A stretch of 64,000 bases of DNA from Plasmodium relictum (taxonomy: Eukaryota; Apicomplexa; Aconoidasida; Haemosporida; Plasmodiidae): the NCBI RefSeq assembly GCF_900005765.1, contig NC_041687.1:1178001-1242000 (forward strand), written 5' to 3'. A program made the translations under genes and the position numbers. Shown here piece after piece: positions 13,303 through 25,580 of this stretch. How positions within the stretch are numbered: position 1 is the first letter of the stretch; each line of letters opens with the position of its first letter. Under the pieces are notes generated by a model. It saw only the letters and a list, made by a program, of their open reading frames with translations. It ran no database searches and had not been told where the DNA came from.

Positions 13303-14827
13303 ATTAGAAAGTAAAAAAAATGATATATATGATGAAAATAATAATTTTAAAAATGAAAAAGATTCTGATGTTTTAAATAAAATAATGAATGTAATGATGA
13401 ATATACAAAGTGATTTGAAAGATGTAAAATATAAATTAATAAAAAAAGAAAAAAAAAGCATAAAAGAAGATGAAGAAATAGATAACAAATTAGAAAGAAC
13501 TAATAGTGTATTGTGTATAAAAAACATAAATACAAAAAATGATAATAATGTAGAGAATTATTCAACATTCTTAAAAAAAGAAGAGAATAAGATAAATAAA
13601 AAGAATAGTGAAACACATTCAGATGAAAAATTAAAGAAAATTAAAAATAACGAATTAGAAAATAATAAGATGAAAAATTATAGCAGAATAAATCAGAATG
13701 AAGATGATACAAATATTAAAGAGGATAAATTATTGAATGATCAATATCCAGCCAACAATAATCTTGAAAATTTAAATGAAAATTTAATGAAATATAATGA
13801 AAATAAAAATGATGAAGAAAAAGATAGCAATAATGTAAATAGCATCATGGATAAAGAATTGTATAACTTAAATTTTGTTTTAAAAAATTTAAATTATGAA
13901 AATATTGAAGATTCAGATATTAGTAAATCAAATAGATTATATTTATTTAATAAATTTTTCACCTCATTGTTCTATGAAGATAATAGGAGAATACATAATT
14001 TTATTATGTTAAATATATACAACATTGAGCAAAAGAGACAAACACATAAGGTTTCATTGTTTTTAGAAAAAGATTATTCAGATATTTTTCATTTTTCTTA
14101 CAATAATTTATTATTTTATGCTTTTGACTGTTATAATTTTTATAAATATATAAAAAATAAATTTAGAGGTAGTTATAAAATTTATGAAAATTCAACTATA
14201 TGCTTATATATAAATAACAATTATGAAACTAATCTAATTAATAGAATTTTCATAGAACAAAATAATTTTAATGATGTTAAATATTCCTTAAATGAAAAGA
14301 GAATATTAAAGACATGCACTAAATATTTTCTAGACAATTTTTTATCTTTAATAGATAAAAAAATTAATATAAAAAATATAATTCCCATAATGAAAAAAAT
14401 AAATTATGAATTTGACAAAAATAATTTATATTTTTTTATTTCAAAATTCAATTTAATGGATAAAATTTTTAGTGATTCTCATGGTTTTGATTGTAATAAA
14501 AAATTTTTTGAAAAAAATTCTTCTAACATTAAAAATTTTGCAATTTTTTTTAAGTTAATACATGACGCGACAAATTTTTATGATACTTACATTAATAATA
14601 ATAAAATGAACGTGGATAATTATAGAATAATTATTGTAGCATTACATAAAGGGAAATCATTTAATTATAATAAATTATCTTTTAATGAGTTTATGAAAAC
14701 ATCAGAAAACCAAATTTATAATTATTACAATAATTATGATTCTATGCACTTTGATAATAATTCTGTAATACTTTTTAATTTATCTTATGCTGTTCCCTTT
14801 TATTATATAGAATACTACAGAAAATAA
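6290..14827 (+). CDS. Giant Asn/Lys-rich conserved Plasmodium protein, unknown function (two exons)
   Basis: Exon 1 is 6290-6461 and exon 2 is 6549-14827. The intron reads G|GTAAGA...TTATGTAG|GA and keeps the frame, giving 2816 aa. About 85% of the protein is low complexity: Asn, Lys, Glu, Asp, Ser and Tyr, with a pure Asn run of about 20 residues encoded by AAT repeats near 13240-13301. A short heptad-like stretch (MNVMMNIQSDLKDVKYKL, about residues 2334-2352) could be a coiled coil. Only the last 330 residues or so (about 2490-2816) look folded: hydrophobic and aromatic residues are regularly spaced and Asn runs are few. There is no signal peptide or membrane segment. I do not recognise the family. 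Large disordered scaffolds with one terminal domain occur among nuclear and kinetochore proteins, but nothing here proves that. Confidence 0.85.
13240..13301 (+). repeat. (AAT)n trinucleotide array coding for poly-Asn
   Basis: About 20 tandem AAT codons inside the giant protein. Asn homopolymers of this kind are common in A+T-rich Plasmodium genomes and tend to vary in length. The reverse strand reads as poly-Leu, a shadow frame. Confidence 0.9.
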
Positions 14828-15934
14828 TAATAATAATAATAATAATAGTATATATATATAAATTATTAAATTTTTTTTTTTTTATTGTTAAAAACGTGCA
14901 TAAAAAATAATTATGCATAAAGCAACATTGATATGCATATATATAAAGAATTTATATATATAATGTATTATTTATATATAAATCTTTTAACAGTTTTAAA
15001 TCATTTTTTTAAGTATAAATTTATTTTTCTCCTTTTTTTCTTTAAATGTCAAATTTTTTTTCTAATACCTTTTGACAATTTTTTTTGTAAAAGCTTAATA
15101 TATATATATATATATATACATACTTTTTTTTTAATATATAATTTTTTTGAATCAACTTTCTCTTCTTTTTTATTTATTCTTTTTTTTTATTTGAAATTAA
15201 ATTGTTCTAAAAGTTTTATAAATTAGAATATAAAAATAAATTAATAATTTTTTTTTTTTAATTCTTTTGTGTAATGTTGTTAAACACCTTAATATGCATT
15301 TTGTTCTTTTACACATTAAAGGCATTGCAGATTGTAATAAAAACAGGAATACCTACATTAATTAATAGACAAAAGATATTTTTTTATTAAATTTTATATG
15401 TTATACATTTTTTTTTTTTTTTTTTTTTTTGTATCTACACAGAAAATAATGAAGGAGAATAAAATAAGTTGTAATAATTTGTATATATTTCAATATATGT
15501 ATATATATATCTTTATTAGATAAATAGATAAAATTAATAATGCTATTGAACATAAACTACTTTTCTTTTGAAAAAGTTCTAGAATACTTATGTATTTCTT
15601 ACATATTAATATATTAACTTTTATTAAGTTAATAAAATTTCACATTTGAATTTTCTATAAAATATTAAACTTTTTTTTTTTTTCTGGAAACTTCTAATAT
15701 ATAACTACCTAATATTATTATGTAAAAAAGTATAATTTGTCTTCTTTTTATTAAAATTTATATTTTTTGTATTTCTTTTCTTTTTTTTTTTTTTTTTGTA
15801 AAAATCTTTGAAAAGTAATAGTTATATAAAAAAATTATTTTATTAATACTTGTTTTGCTAATTCCTTTTTTTTTTCTTGTTCTTTTTTCTTCTTGTATTT
15901 TTGTTCCTTTTTATTTTTATTTAATTGTTAAATT
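14828..15934. other. Intergenic spacer, 1.1 kb
   Basis: Lies between two co-directional genes, so it holds the 3' UTR of the giant gene and the promoter of the Cys-rich gene. It opens with a short ATA tandem right after the stop. It is T-rich, with long T runs at about 15410-15430 and 15780-15800. The 14933-15226 open frame is a T-rich chance frame. Confidence 0.5.
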
Positions 15935-17581
15935 ATGAAGAACGTAATTTTGACTAAATTTTTTTTATATCTTTTTGAATTTTTATTTTGTCTGAATAAA
16001 ATATACAGTTGCAAAAATGCATTGGAAGATATTTTTCATAAAAATAATTTGCTAAATGTTAATGATAGTCTTACAAATTTATGTTTAAAAGTTAGTAATG
16101 GCTTAATTTATTATGAAGATTTATTAAAAAATTATAAGTATGATAACAATTGCTTAAAATATAATAAAATTGGCAATTATGTTTTAGAAAAACATAATAT
16201 GAATAATTATAACTGCTATAAAGAAATTCAGAAGCTTTTATGCAAAATAAATTATATAAATATAGAAAATAAAATAATAAAAGACAAAAATATAAGTAAT
16301 GAAAATAGTATGAAAGAATATATAGATGGGAATGATAGTAAAACTAATATGAATATTTCTGAAGAAAATGAAAAACATAATATAGATGAAGATGACATAT
16401 ATAACTCAAAAATAAAAAAATGTTACAAAACAAAATTTTTTTTTATTTCTTTAATAAAAAGATGTATTGAAAAAGGAGATCGAGACCCTTTAGTCCATTG
16501 TGCATCATTAAATTTTGAAAAAAAAATTATTTTAGATGCAAAACTTTTTTGTGAAAGTTCTTACGAAAGAAAAAGTATAGAAGAAAATGAGATAAGAAAA
16601 TCAATTTACAATGATTTTTATAGGAAAGCTTTAATTAAAACATTTAATTTTAAAAAGGAAGAAATTAAGAACTGTATAGATATGGTTAATATTTTTAATA
16701 ACTGTTCTATAGTTGAGCAAAATATATTTAATACAACTATTGATTCGTGCATATTAGAAAGAAGTAAGCATTTTTGTCATAAAAAAATTGAGGAAATGCA
16801 TAATAAAAATTACATATATACCTGTTCAGATATTATATTACCATATTTATTAAGTTCAAAGGATGAAAATAAATCATACGATTATTTATGTAATAATATT
16901 AATATCTATTTAAATATTCTGAAAGAAAAAAAAAATTTTTATTTAATAGAGAAAAGAAAATTGGAAAAAAACACAAAAAACATTAAAATAACTCTAAAAT
17001 TATATAAAATGATAGAAAGAATATTTCAATTATTAAAAGTGGAAACTCAGAAAGATAGCTTAGAAATTGACAATTTATTTTATAATTTAGAAAAATTAAA
17101 AAATAAAAGAATATTTACTGAAGAATATTTTCTAATGCTAAATAAAGTATATGAACAATTAGAAGAGTTAGAAGATATATTAGTTAAATTTGATTATCCT
17201 ATACTGAATAAAAATTCTATAGAAGAAAATATCTCTTTGGTTAAAGAAATAAAAGCTTGTGTAGATATACTGATAAAAATACAAAAAGAAGTATCTACAA
17301 CTTCAAAACTTATTAATGAATATATCAATAAAAAAAAAAATGATAAGCTAAAAGATAAGCACATTAATGAATTAAATTTTGATGAGATGAGAAAACTAAA
17401 AAAGAAATATGATAACATTAAAAATTTAATTGAAAATTATGCGGACAAAAATAACAACTCGATCTTTGAATATCAGAAATCCTATGAAAAAGATTTCATT
17501 GGAGATATTCAAAATTTTAGTGATTTAATTGAAATATATACTGATCAAATCTCTTTATTAATCAAAAACAATATTGTATAA
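15935..17581 (+). CDS. Secreted Cys-rich Plasmodium protein, unknown function
   Basis: A single exon of 548 aa. The N-terminus has a clear signal peptide: a basic start, then the hydrophobic core FFLYLFEFLFCL, with cleavage likely near IYS|C at about residue 25. The mature part has 16 Cys, 15 of them before about residue 335. They are spread singly rather than in a known EGF or 6-Cys spacing, which suggests a disulfide-bonded extracellular or organellar domain. The C-terminal 200 residues have almost no Cys and are helical and charged (Lys, Glu, Leu, Ile), a probable coiled coil. The protein ends in NNIV with no GPI-type tail and no membrane span, so it is likely soluble or peripheral. The start is supported by the signal peptide directly after it. 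I do not recognise the family. It sits tail to tail with a GPI-anchored protein gene. Confidence 0.88.
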   Translation: MKNVILTKFFLYLFEFLFCLNKIYSCKNALEDIFHKNNLLNVNDSLTNLCLKVSNGLIYYEDLLKNYKYDNNCLKYNKIGNYVLEKHNMNNYNCYKEIQKLLCKINYINIENKIIKDKNISNENSMKEYIDGNDSKTNMNISEENEKHNIDEDDIYNSKIKKCYKTKFFFISLIKRCIEKGDRDPLVHCASLNFEKKIILDAKLFCESSYERKSIEENEIRKSIYNDFYRKALIKTFNFKKEEIKNCIDMVNIFNNCSIVEQNIFNTTIDSCILERSKHFCHKKIEEMHNKNYIYTCSDIILPYLLSSKDENKSYDYLCNNINIYLNILKEKKNFYLIEKRKLEKNTKNIKITLKLYKMIERIFQLLKVETQKDSLEIDNLFYNLEKLKNKRIFTEEYFLMLNKVYEQLEELEDILVKFDYPILNKNSIEENISLVKEIKACVDILIKIQKEVSTTSKLINEYINKKKNDKLKDKHINELNFDEMRKLKKKYDNIKNLIENYADKNNNSIFEYQKSYEKDFIGDIQNFSDLIEIYTDQISLLIKNNIV

Positions 17582-17901
17582 TATATGAAAAATGATATAT
17601 TTATTTATAAACAGGAAAAGTATAGAAATAATAAAATAAACAGAGAAGTTAAATCTATTGTAACCAAAAGTTTCATATAAGAAACATAATAATTACATAT
17701 ATATATATATGTACATTGTTTTTTATTTAATTCATTAAAAAAATATATTTTTTTACAAGTAAAACAAAACTGAAGAAAAGTTAATATTTCTTAAAAAGTA
17801 AAATTTTATAAAAAAACAAAAGAACATATTAAAAGCACAAATTTAGATATTGAAATAAGAGACATTAAAATAAAAATCCTGATGTAAACAAATAAATAAA
17901 A
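17582..17901. other. Convergent intergenic spacer
   Basis: 320 bases between the stops of the Cys-rich gene (+) and the GPI-anchored gene (-). A+T-rich with a short TA run at about 17698-17710. I see nothing else. Confidence 0.6.
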
Positions 17902-20357
17902 CTAACTTATAAAAGTAAAATAAAAAGTTATACAAATTAAAGAAATAAAATAACTTATAGCATTTTTATATGTGTATGAATGTTTTTTAAAATCATTTAA
18001 ACTATCATTTTTTAGAATTTCGAAAGTTCCAATATTACTTGCATGTAAATTTTTTTCTTTTTCATTTTTATTATTCTCAACAGTAGCTTGTAAATTATAT
18101 TGAGATGGTTCTGAATCTTTTACTTCCTTTTCTATTGCATCATTTGTTTTGGGACAATCAATCTTTGCATAAAAAAAGTAATTACTTACATTATATCCTT
18201 GATCATTTGTTATTTCAATACTTAAGTTTTTGCTGTCTATTGAAAGATTGGTTTCTGGAATAAATAAACGTCTGAAAAAAAAAAAAAAATTCATATATTT
18301 AAAAATTCACAAAGTTTAATATTTCTCTTCATCTTTATGATTTCATTTTATAATTATATATTACTGATAAAATACTAAAGATTGAGTTAAATGTATATTA
18401 AATGATGTGACATTAAAAATATTCAAAGGGCATGGCAAAACTGAGTTATATTCATTCTTTAAATGCTCAGTTTGCTTTAACGAATCGATGTTAATATTAT
18501 TAAATTTAATAGTTATTTTTAAAGGATTAGAATTATTATCTTCTATTATCTTTGTAGCATATACATATAAATTAGCTAGTCTGAACAAATATTTTGATAC
18601 TATATTTTTATCTAAACAAAATATAAAAAAAAATGAAAATTATTATTAGAAATAAAATAATCTTTTTAGATATAAAAAATAAAGACATATATTATACATA
18701 TAAAAAAAAGTAGTTATCAATTTTAAATACATAAAATTATTGTATATAATTATGAATGATTTTAATATTAGAAACCTTTACTTAAAAATTGTTTAGAAGC
18801 TAGTTTGAATTTATTTACATCAGGTATACATTTAGAGAAGTCGAATAAAGGGTTAGACCAGTTAAAGGGTATATTTATTACATTATTTTTATTATATAAC
18901 TATAAAAAAAAAGTTATATAAATATATATAATATTAAACGAAAAACTAAAATATATATATATTTTTTTATGAGAGACTAATATTTAATTTCTTCGATATT
19001 AACATTTGTTGAATCAATGAAACCTGAAGATATAAGAATATTTTCTGTGTTTAAATTTTTAATTTTATCACATTGTTCTTTGGGGCTATTTAAAATTATG
19101 CAATTACTGCAATATGCTATATTTGTGCAATCTAAAAACAAAAGAAAATTAAATGTAGTATTACATTTTTATAATTTAAATTAAAAATTTTCATATAATT
19201 TACAAATGTATATATATACCACTTAAAGATATTTTTTCATTAGCTGAGTTAGATAAGCCATTACAATTAATTGAATTACATATCATTTCATTTGTATTGA
19301 ATTTAAGATTGTTACTTATTAATTTTGAATAATCAGAATTACTATTTCCTTCTAAGGGATCTGTCACTATAACTCCTGTTGCAACATTCCCATACATTTG
19401 GGAATTTGATTCATTTCCTTTATTGACATTATTACCATTACTTGCATAAGCAGCATTAATATTAGAAATGTCTTTATTATTACTGTTGTTGTTATTCATA
19501 TTATTATTGTTATTCATATTATTGTTGTTATTCATATTATTGTTGTTATTCATATTATTGTTGTTATTCATATTATTGTTGTTATTCATATTATTATTGT
19601 TATTCATATTATTGTTGTTATTCATATTATTGTTGTTATTCATATTATTATTGTTATTCATATTATTATTGTTATTCATATTATTATTGTTATTCATATT
19701 ATTATTGTTATTCATATAATTATTGTTATTCATATTATTATTGTTATTCATATTATTATTGTTATTCATGTTATTGTTGTTATTCATGTTATTATTGTTA
19801 TTCATATTATTATTATTCATATTATTGTTATTATTTATTCCATTGCTGTTTCCATCATCTAAAATATAATTTTGAAATTTTTTTTTTCTATGTTTATGCT
19901 TTTTACTCCTTCTATGGTTATATTCACCATCGTCCTCATCTTCATTGTTATCATTATCATCATTATTATATAACTTATATTTTCTTAAAAAATTAAATGA
20001 AGAAAATTTTTTTTTTTTAGGAACACTTTCATACTCATCATCATTACTATTTTCGTCATATGAAGGACTGGAATCATAATCATTATTTTCATCATCATAA
20101 TATTTTCTTTTTTTTTTTTTTTTTTTCTTACTTAATTCGAAAAAAGTTATTTTACTTTTATTTCCTAAAGAAATATCTGAATATTTACTAGAAATTATTT
20201 TATCATATTTATTTTTATGATTTATATTATTAAATTTATTAGTTAATTTACTATCAAAATCATTAAATCCTTCTGATAGAGTTGTATTAACAATAAAATT
20301 AAGCATATTTCTAAAAGTTATTATTTTAAAAAGTACAATGAAAATTTTGAATTTCAT
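17902..20357 (-). CDS. GPI-anchored surface protein with Asn5-Met repeats, five exons
   Basis: Exons in transcript order: 20357-19220, 19131-19004, 18899-18776, 18611-18365, 18271-17902, giving 668 aa in continuous phase. The N-terminus is a secretory signal (FKIFIVLFKIITF...). Next come Lys-rich and Asp/Glu-rich stretches, then about 20 hexapeptides of the type NNNNNM (about residues 170-292). A Cys-containing domain follows (CNSINC, CTNIAYCSNC, later PCPLN and DCPKT). The C-terminus is a polar stretch and a hydrophobic tail (AISYFISLICITFYFTFIS) with no charged residue after it, typical of a GPI attachment signal. The position next to TSN matches a P. falciparum gene that I remember as a predicted GPI-anchored protein. 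A merozoite surface role is inference. The third exon junction uses CA|GTAATA. Confidence 0.85.
19485..19835 (-). repeat. 18-bp minisatellite coding for NNNNNM
   Basis: About 20 tandem copies of an 18-bp unit (AAT/AAC codons plus ATG) within exon 1 of the GPI-anchored protein gene. Copies differ mainly by AAT/AAC synonymous changes. One carries Tyr in place of Asn and one near the 5' end is five residues long. The regular unit suggests expansion by unequal exchange or slippage. Confidence 0.92.
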
Positions 20358-21877
20358 TTTATTATGATATATAACGCATCTTTCTATTCTAATTTATAAT
20401 AAAAAGTAACACTTAAAAAAGAATTATGTCTATTGTTAGTCTATTAGAATACTATAAGGTATCTTTATACTTTAAAAATTTCATTATTTTATTTACACAT
20501 TTTTTATTAAAGCAAATTAAAAATCAAAATATTATGAATTTTATATTTTCAAATAAATAATTAAAAAGAAATAAGACAATCTTAATAATAAAAAAAAATA
20601 TAATATTTAATTGAAATATTAGAATAAAAAAAAAATATGTAGAATGAAATAAAAAAAATTTTAACACTTTTTAAAATAGCTATTTTAGATTAAACTAACA
20701 ATTAATTATGTGCTTTTTGGTGCACATAATAAGAAATGATATATAAAATAAAAAATATCTATTTAATTAAAATTTTTTTTTTTTAAAAATTTTTTAATTT
20801 GACAATTTAGATACAATTTTTTTTTTTTTTTGTTTCTCTTCTACTTAATTTTAAGTATTTTATAATACTTAGGTGCAAGATTTCAGTTATAATAATGCCT
20901 TTATATATTAATACATATTCATTCAGTCCCATATACATAAAATTGATACAAAATAATATAGTTTATTTCAGTTTTTAAAATGCTGATTTATAAGATACAA
21001 ACAATTTAGTTAAAAGTAAAAAAAAACATTTTAAGGATAAGATGGTGTAAGGATGCTAAAGGTAAAGTGAAAGTTTTATCAAATAACAAAATGTAAGTAA
21101 AAAAATATTATTAAAATATTTATATGATTATAGGATCTGTTAAATATTTTATATTTTTTATAAAGAAAAAAAATAGAAAAGAATCAAGCAAACTACGATA
21201 TTCTAATTAAATTTCATTAATATAACTTCAAATTGTATTAATAATTTAAATACGAAATGTAATTATACAACAAAAAAGATGTTATATTCTTAACTGGAAG
21301 AAAAACAATCAGCTTTTAGAGGAATATGATAAAAAAAAAAAAAAAAGAATAAGGATATAAATTATAATTTTTTTCTTTCCATAAAAAATATATATATTTT
21401 AATACAAAGTTATTTAATAAAGTTTATTTATTTATTTTTATAGTACATGAAGTTAAATATATATTAAGATAAAAATTAAATGTAAATTACATTGAACTTA
21501 TAAAAAAAATTAATCAACTTAATCAACTAAAGCATTCATATTCTTATGGAAATTTTAAAATACTTTTAAAATTAAAATTTTTATAATTTTAAATGGTGTA
21601 CATACTTTAATAAAAATAACAATAACCCATTACAAGTTTACAATTTAATCAATTTTTTTTTTTTTTTTTCTTTTTATTATTACGTACATTGTATTTTCCA
21701 TATATAATAATAAAATAGATAAAACTATTTACAATACAAATAAATTTTTATTAATTTTGGAATATTTGAAATAAAAACAAAAAAAAAAAAAAAAAGAGAG
21801 CATTTATGTATTTCTCTATTTTTTTTTATTATGCAACATTAAAATTTTATTTTACTCTTTGTAGTAAATAATGTTCT

Positions 21878-21914
<37 letters not shown>

Positions 21915-22229
21915 GAAGCATAAAAACTTGTTTCTAAGAAACAAAAAAAAAAAAAAAAAACCAAAGATAAAAGAGTGAATTAAAAATAAAAAGAATTATA
22001 TCGAAAATAAAAAATTAAATTAAATTAAATTGAAATTAAAATTAAAAATAAAATCAAATTCAGTATATAAAAAAAAAAAAAATTAGGAATCATTTGAAGT
22101 TAATAAATAAAAAAAGTACATAATTAAATGTGTACTTTTTATTTAAAAAATATTTTAAATAAGAATAAAAATTATATTAAAAAAAAAAAATATATTTAGG
22201 TTTCATTTTTATAAACAAATTTTTTTTAA
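20358..22229. other. Divergent promoter region between GPI-protein and TSN genes
   Basis: 1.9 kb between two divergent starts. It is A+T-rich, with poly(T) at about 20817-20831 and 21654-21671, a TA run at about 21890-21906, and a TTAAA-type tandem at about 22018-22050. A GTGCAC-bearing inverted repeat lies at 20705-20730. I see no open frame of note. Confidence 0.55.
20705..20730. promoter_or_regulatory. Perfect 9-bp inverted repeat carrying a GTGCAC element
   Basis: Arms ATTATGTGC (20705-20713) and GCACATAAT (20722-20730) flank an 8-base loop. The hexamer GTGCAC at 20720-20725 matches the core motif known for the invasion regulator AP2-I (from memory). It lies about 360 bases upstream of the GPI-anchored protein start. 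Regulation by AP2-I is inference. Confidence 0.35.
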
Positions 22230-25200
22230 ATGGAAAGATTGAATGGTATTGTAAAACAAGTCATATCTGCAGATACCTATATTTTAATAGGAGCCAAAAA
22301 AGGTGACAAGAAAAAAAAGTACTATATATTTATATTATATTCATATATAAGAAATACGTTGTGAATATAAATTCTTTTTTTTTTTTTTTTTTTTTAAATA
22401 CATAAGTTTTATTATAATATTATACTTATGTATTCCCATTTATATTTATTATTTCAATAAGTTTTCAGAATTTAATTATTTTTGTATTATATTCTTTTTG
22501 ATTTCGTATATTTAAATATGTATACTATTGTTTATGTTGTATTCCCCATTTATTTTGATTAGAATCTTTTTTTTTCTTTTATTATTTATTCATAAAATGT
22601 AAATGTGTATATTCATATTTTTTTTTTTAAATATTAATTTTTTTTTCATTTAGGTGGTATCGCTCAAGAAAGACAGATAAGTTTAGCATGTATACAAACT
22701 CCCAAATTGTTTATGAAAAGTCAGAATGCAGAAAAAAATGAAGAACCGTTTGCATGGGAGAGTAGGGAATTTATCAGAAAAATGATAATTGGAAAGAACG
22801 TTAGTTTTGTTGTTGAATATTCATATAATAATAGAACATATTGTAGCGTTTTTTTTGAAGAACAAAATTTATCAATTTTGTTATTAGAAAGAGGTTATGC
22901 AAATCTTGTATTGAATAAAAATGTTAAAACAAATGTTTATGCTGACTTAGAAAATTATTATAAGGAAGCAAAAGAAAAAAAAGTTGGTATTTTTGGAAAT
23001 AACATTAATTACTATGTGAGAAATATCATCTACTCTTATAATGATAAAAATGAAAACAAAAAAATATATGATTTATTTGTAAACAAAAAAATGAAATGTG
23101 TAGTAGAACATATTAGAGATGGGTCTAATTTTCGTGTATATGCAGAATATAACAAAAATGAAAAAGAAGAAAAAAAAGAAAAGGAAAGTACAGAAAAAAA
23201 TTCAGAGAAAAAAAAAAAAAATAATAATAAAAAAAAAAAAGATGAAGAAAATGAAGAACTTACTAAAAAAGATGAAAAATACTTAACTATGTATTATTTT
23301 TCTTTTTCTCTATGTGGCATTATTGTTGATATGTTTAAAAAGGAAATAGTAAATAATGTTGAAACAGTAAAAGAAGAATTATATGCAATGGAAACAAAAA
23401 AGTTCGTTGAGGCTAGATTATTAAATAGAGATATTGAAATTGAAATTAAGCATATAGATAACAATTGTAATTTGTATGCAAACGTTAATTATAAGTTAGG
23501 AAATATTTGTGTTTTATTATTAAGAAGTGGATATGCATACATTAATGAGTATACAGTGAAATATGTTGATAATCCTATTGAATATAAGAAGGCGTTAGAT
23601 GAAGCTATACAACTAAGGAAGAAAAAATGGATTAATTACACTGAAAAAGAAATTGATTATGAAAAAGAATATTTTTGTACAGTTATAGAAGTTTTATATG
23701 GTGATGTTATTATTGTTGATTATAAAAATGAAGAAAGAAGATTGTATTTGGCTTCTATTAAGTGTGAAAAGCATAGTACAGATTTAAAATTGAATACATT
23801 ATGCATATTAGCAAAAGATTACTTAAAAAATCAAATTGCTGGAGAGAAAATTAAAATTGTAACAGAATATGTGAAAACTCCACAGAGTAACAGTGATGGT
23901 TACATACCTCAATGTTCAGATGATAAAGGAAGAATGCATTTTGTTAGTGTTTATAAAATGGAGAAAAAAAAAAATGAAGAGAAGTCATCGAGTAAAACAA
24001 ATTCTCCTAACAAGTGGGATGAAAAAAAAGGTAAAAAAAAGTCCAATAATAAAAATAAAGCAAAACTTATTAATAATGAAAAAGAAGAAAATAAAGGCGC
24101 TTTTGAAGAACAAGTCGTACTTAATGGAAATGCAGAATATATTAATTTAAATGAACAATTGGTTACAAAAGGATTAGCAAGAGTCATTAATCATAGGCAA
24201 GATGATGAAAAAGCCAGTAACTATTTTCATTTACAAGAACTAGAAAAAGATGCAGAAGAAAAAAAACTTGGAAGATTTAATCCTCATTTGGAAATAATTA
24301 AAATTAATAATATAAGTGGAAATGAAAATGCACTAAGAGCTAGATCTTTTGAAAATGTTTTAAATAAATATAATAATTTAAATGCTTGTGTTGATTTTAT
24401 ATATGGAGCAAATAAATTTAAGCTTTATATTCCTTCTCAAAATTTATTAATAAATTTTATATTACTTGGTATTACTGTACAAAAAATAAATTTAAAAGAC
24501 TTGAATAGTACTGAAGTGAAACATAAAAAATTGAATGAAGAATATTTAAATGGAGAAATAAAATCAAGTAAAAAAGAGAAAAGTGAATATAAAGAAATAG
24601 CAGTCCAAGCCTATAAATATACTAGAAAAAAGTTGATGCAAAGAAATGTTCAAATAACTATAGTTACATGTGACAAAGGAGGAAATTTTATAGGAATATT
24701 GAAACATCAAAATAAAGATTTTTCAATTCACTTACTTTCATTAGGATATGGTATGTTAAATGAAATAGGATTAAATAATACAAACGAGAGAAATAATTAT
24801 ATTAAAGCAGCAGAAGAAGCTAAAAAGCAGAAAAAAAATATTTGGGCTATTGAAAAGGCAGACTATATTGACGGTATGCTAAAAGTAGAAAATGATTTGT
24901 CATCGTTGGATAATATTTATTACTGCTCATATTTAGATGATATTAATAACATTTCTATTCAATTAAAAAATAAACAAGAAGAGTTAAAAAAATTACAAGA
25001 AGAATTAAATAAAAGTAGTAATTTAGAATTATCTGCTCTAACCGAAGTAAATAAAAATTCTCTAGTTTTAGCAAAATATATTGACAATTATTATTATAGA
25101 GCTGTTGTTTTACAAGTAAATAAAAATAAAAAAAAAGCATTAGTTAAATATATCGATTTTGGTAATGAAGAAGAATTAGATTTTAATGATTTGAAAAAAT

Positions 25201-25580
25201 TAAATGAAAAATTTAATTTAAAAAATTATTCTCCATACGCAATTAAAGCAGCATTAGCTGGATTAAAAATACCAAATGAAAACAAAAATGATTTAATAAG
25301 TTACATAAAGAAATTTTTGCTTGATAAATTTTTATATGTCAAATTTGAGAAAAAGGAATCAAATTTATTTCACGTTGTTTTTTATGATTATGAACAATTT
25401 AACACAAACAAAAATGTCAAAAGTGTAAACGAGGAAATTATTTTTAATGGTATTTGTTATGTTGACAATTCTAGTAATACAAAAATATTTGAAAAATTAA
25501 AAAAAGAAGAAGTACTTGCAAAAAAAAGTAAACTTTTTATTTGGTCATATGGAGATATAGATTATGATGATGAAAAATAA
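22230..25580 (+). CDS. TSN: Tudor staphylococcal nuclease (TSN / p100), two exons
   Basis: Exon 1 is 22230-22302 and exon 2 is 22654-25580, spliced AAAG|GTGACA...CATTTAG|GT, giving 999 aa. The start lies in a short first exon that encodes the opening strand of the first SN domain (MERLNGIVKQVISADTYILI), typical of the family. Repeated SN-like (OB-fold) domains follow; the recurring helical segment is seen as LLERGYANL, LLRSGYAYI and LLSLGYGML. A Tudor domain lies near residues 825-880 (LAKYIDNYYYRAVV, then ALVKYIDFGNEEEL), and a partial SN domain ends the protein. Length and order fit the usual four SN plus Tudor-SN architecture. Lys-rich linkers (about residues 180-215 and 445-475) are parasite insertions. 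Known roles of the family are RNA binding and cleavage, transcription and splicing. Confidence 0.95.

Noticed and set aside
13225-13527. Poly-Leu frame on the minus strand
   Set aside because: Shadow of the poly-Asn tract in the giant gene.
14933-15226. 97-codon hydrophobic frame on the + strand
   Set aside because: T-rich spacer DNA encodes Phe, Leu, Ile and Tyr by composition. It contains a TA microsatellite and no G+C rise, and has no conserved-looking segment.
19468-19719. Leu/Ile repeat frame on the + strand across the NNNNNM array
   Set aside because: Antisense shadow of the Asn-Met repeat. No flanking gene structure supports it.
19485-19835. Evenly spaced repeats that could suggest a CRISPR array
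   Set aside because: The units are contiguous 18-mers with no spacers, and they lie in frame inside a eukaryotic gene.
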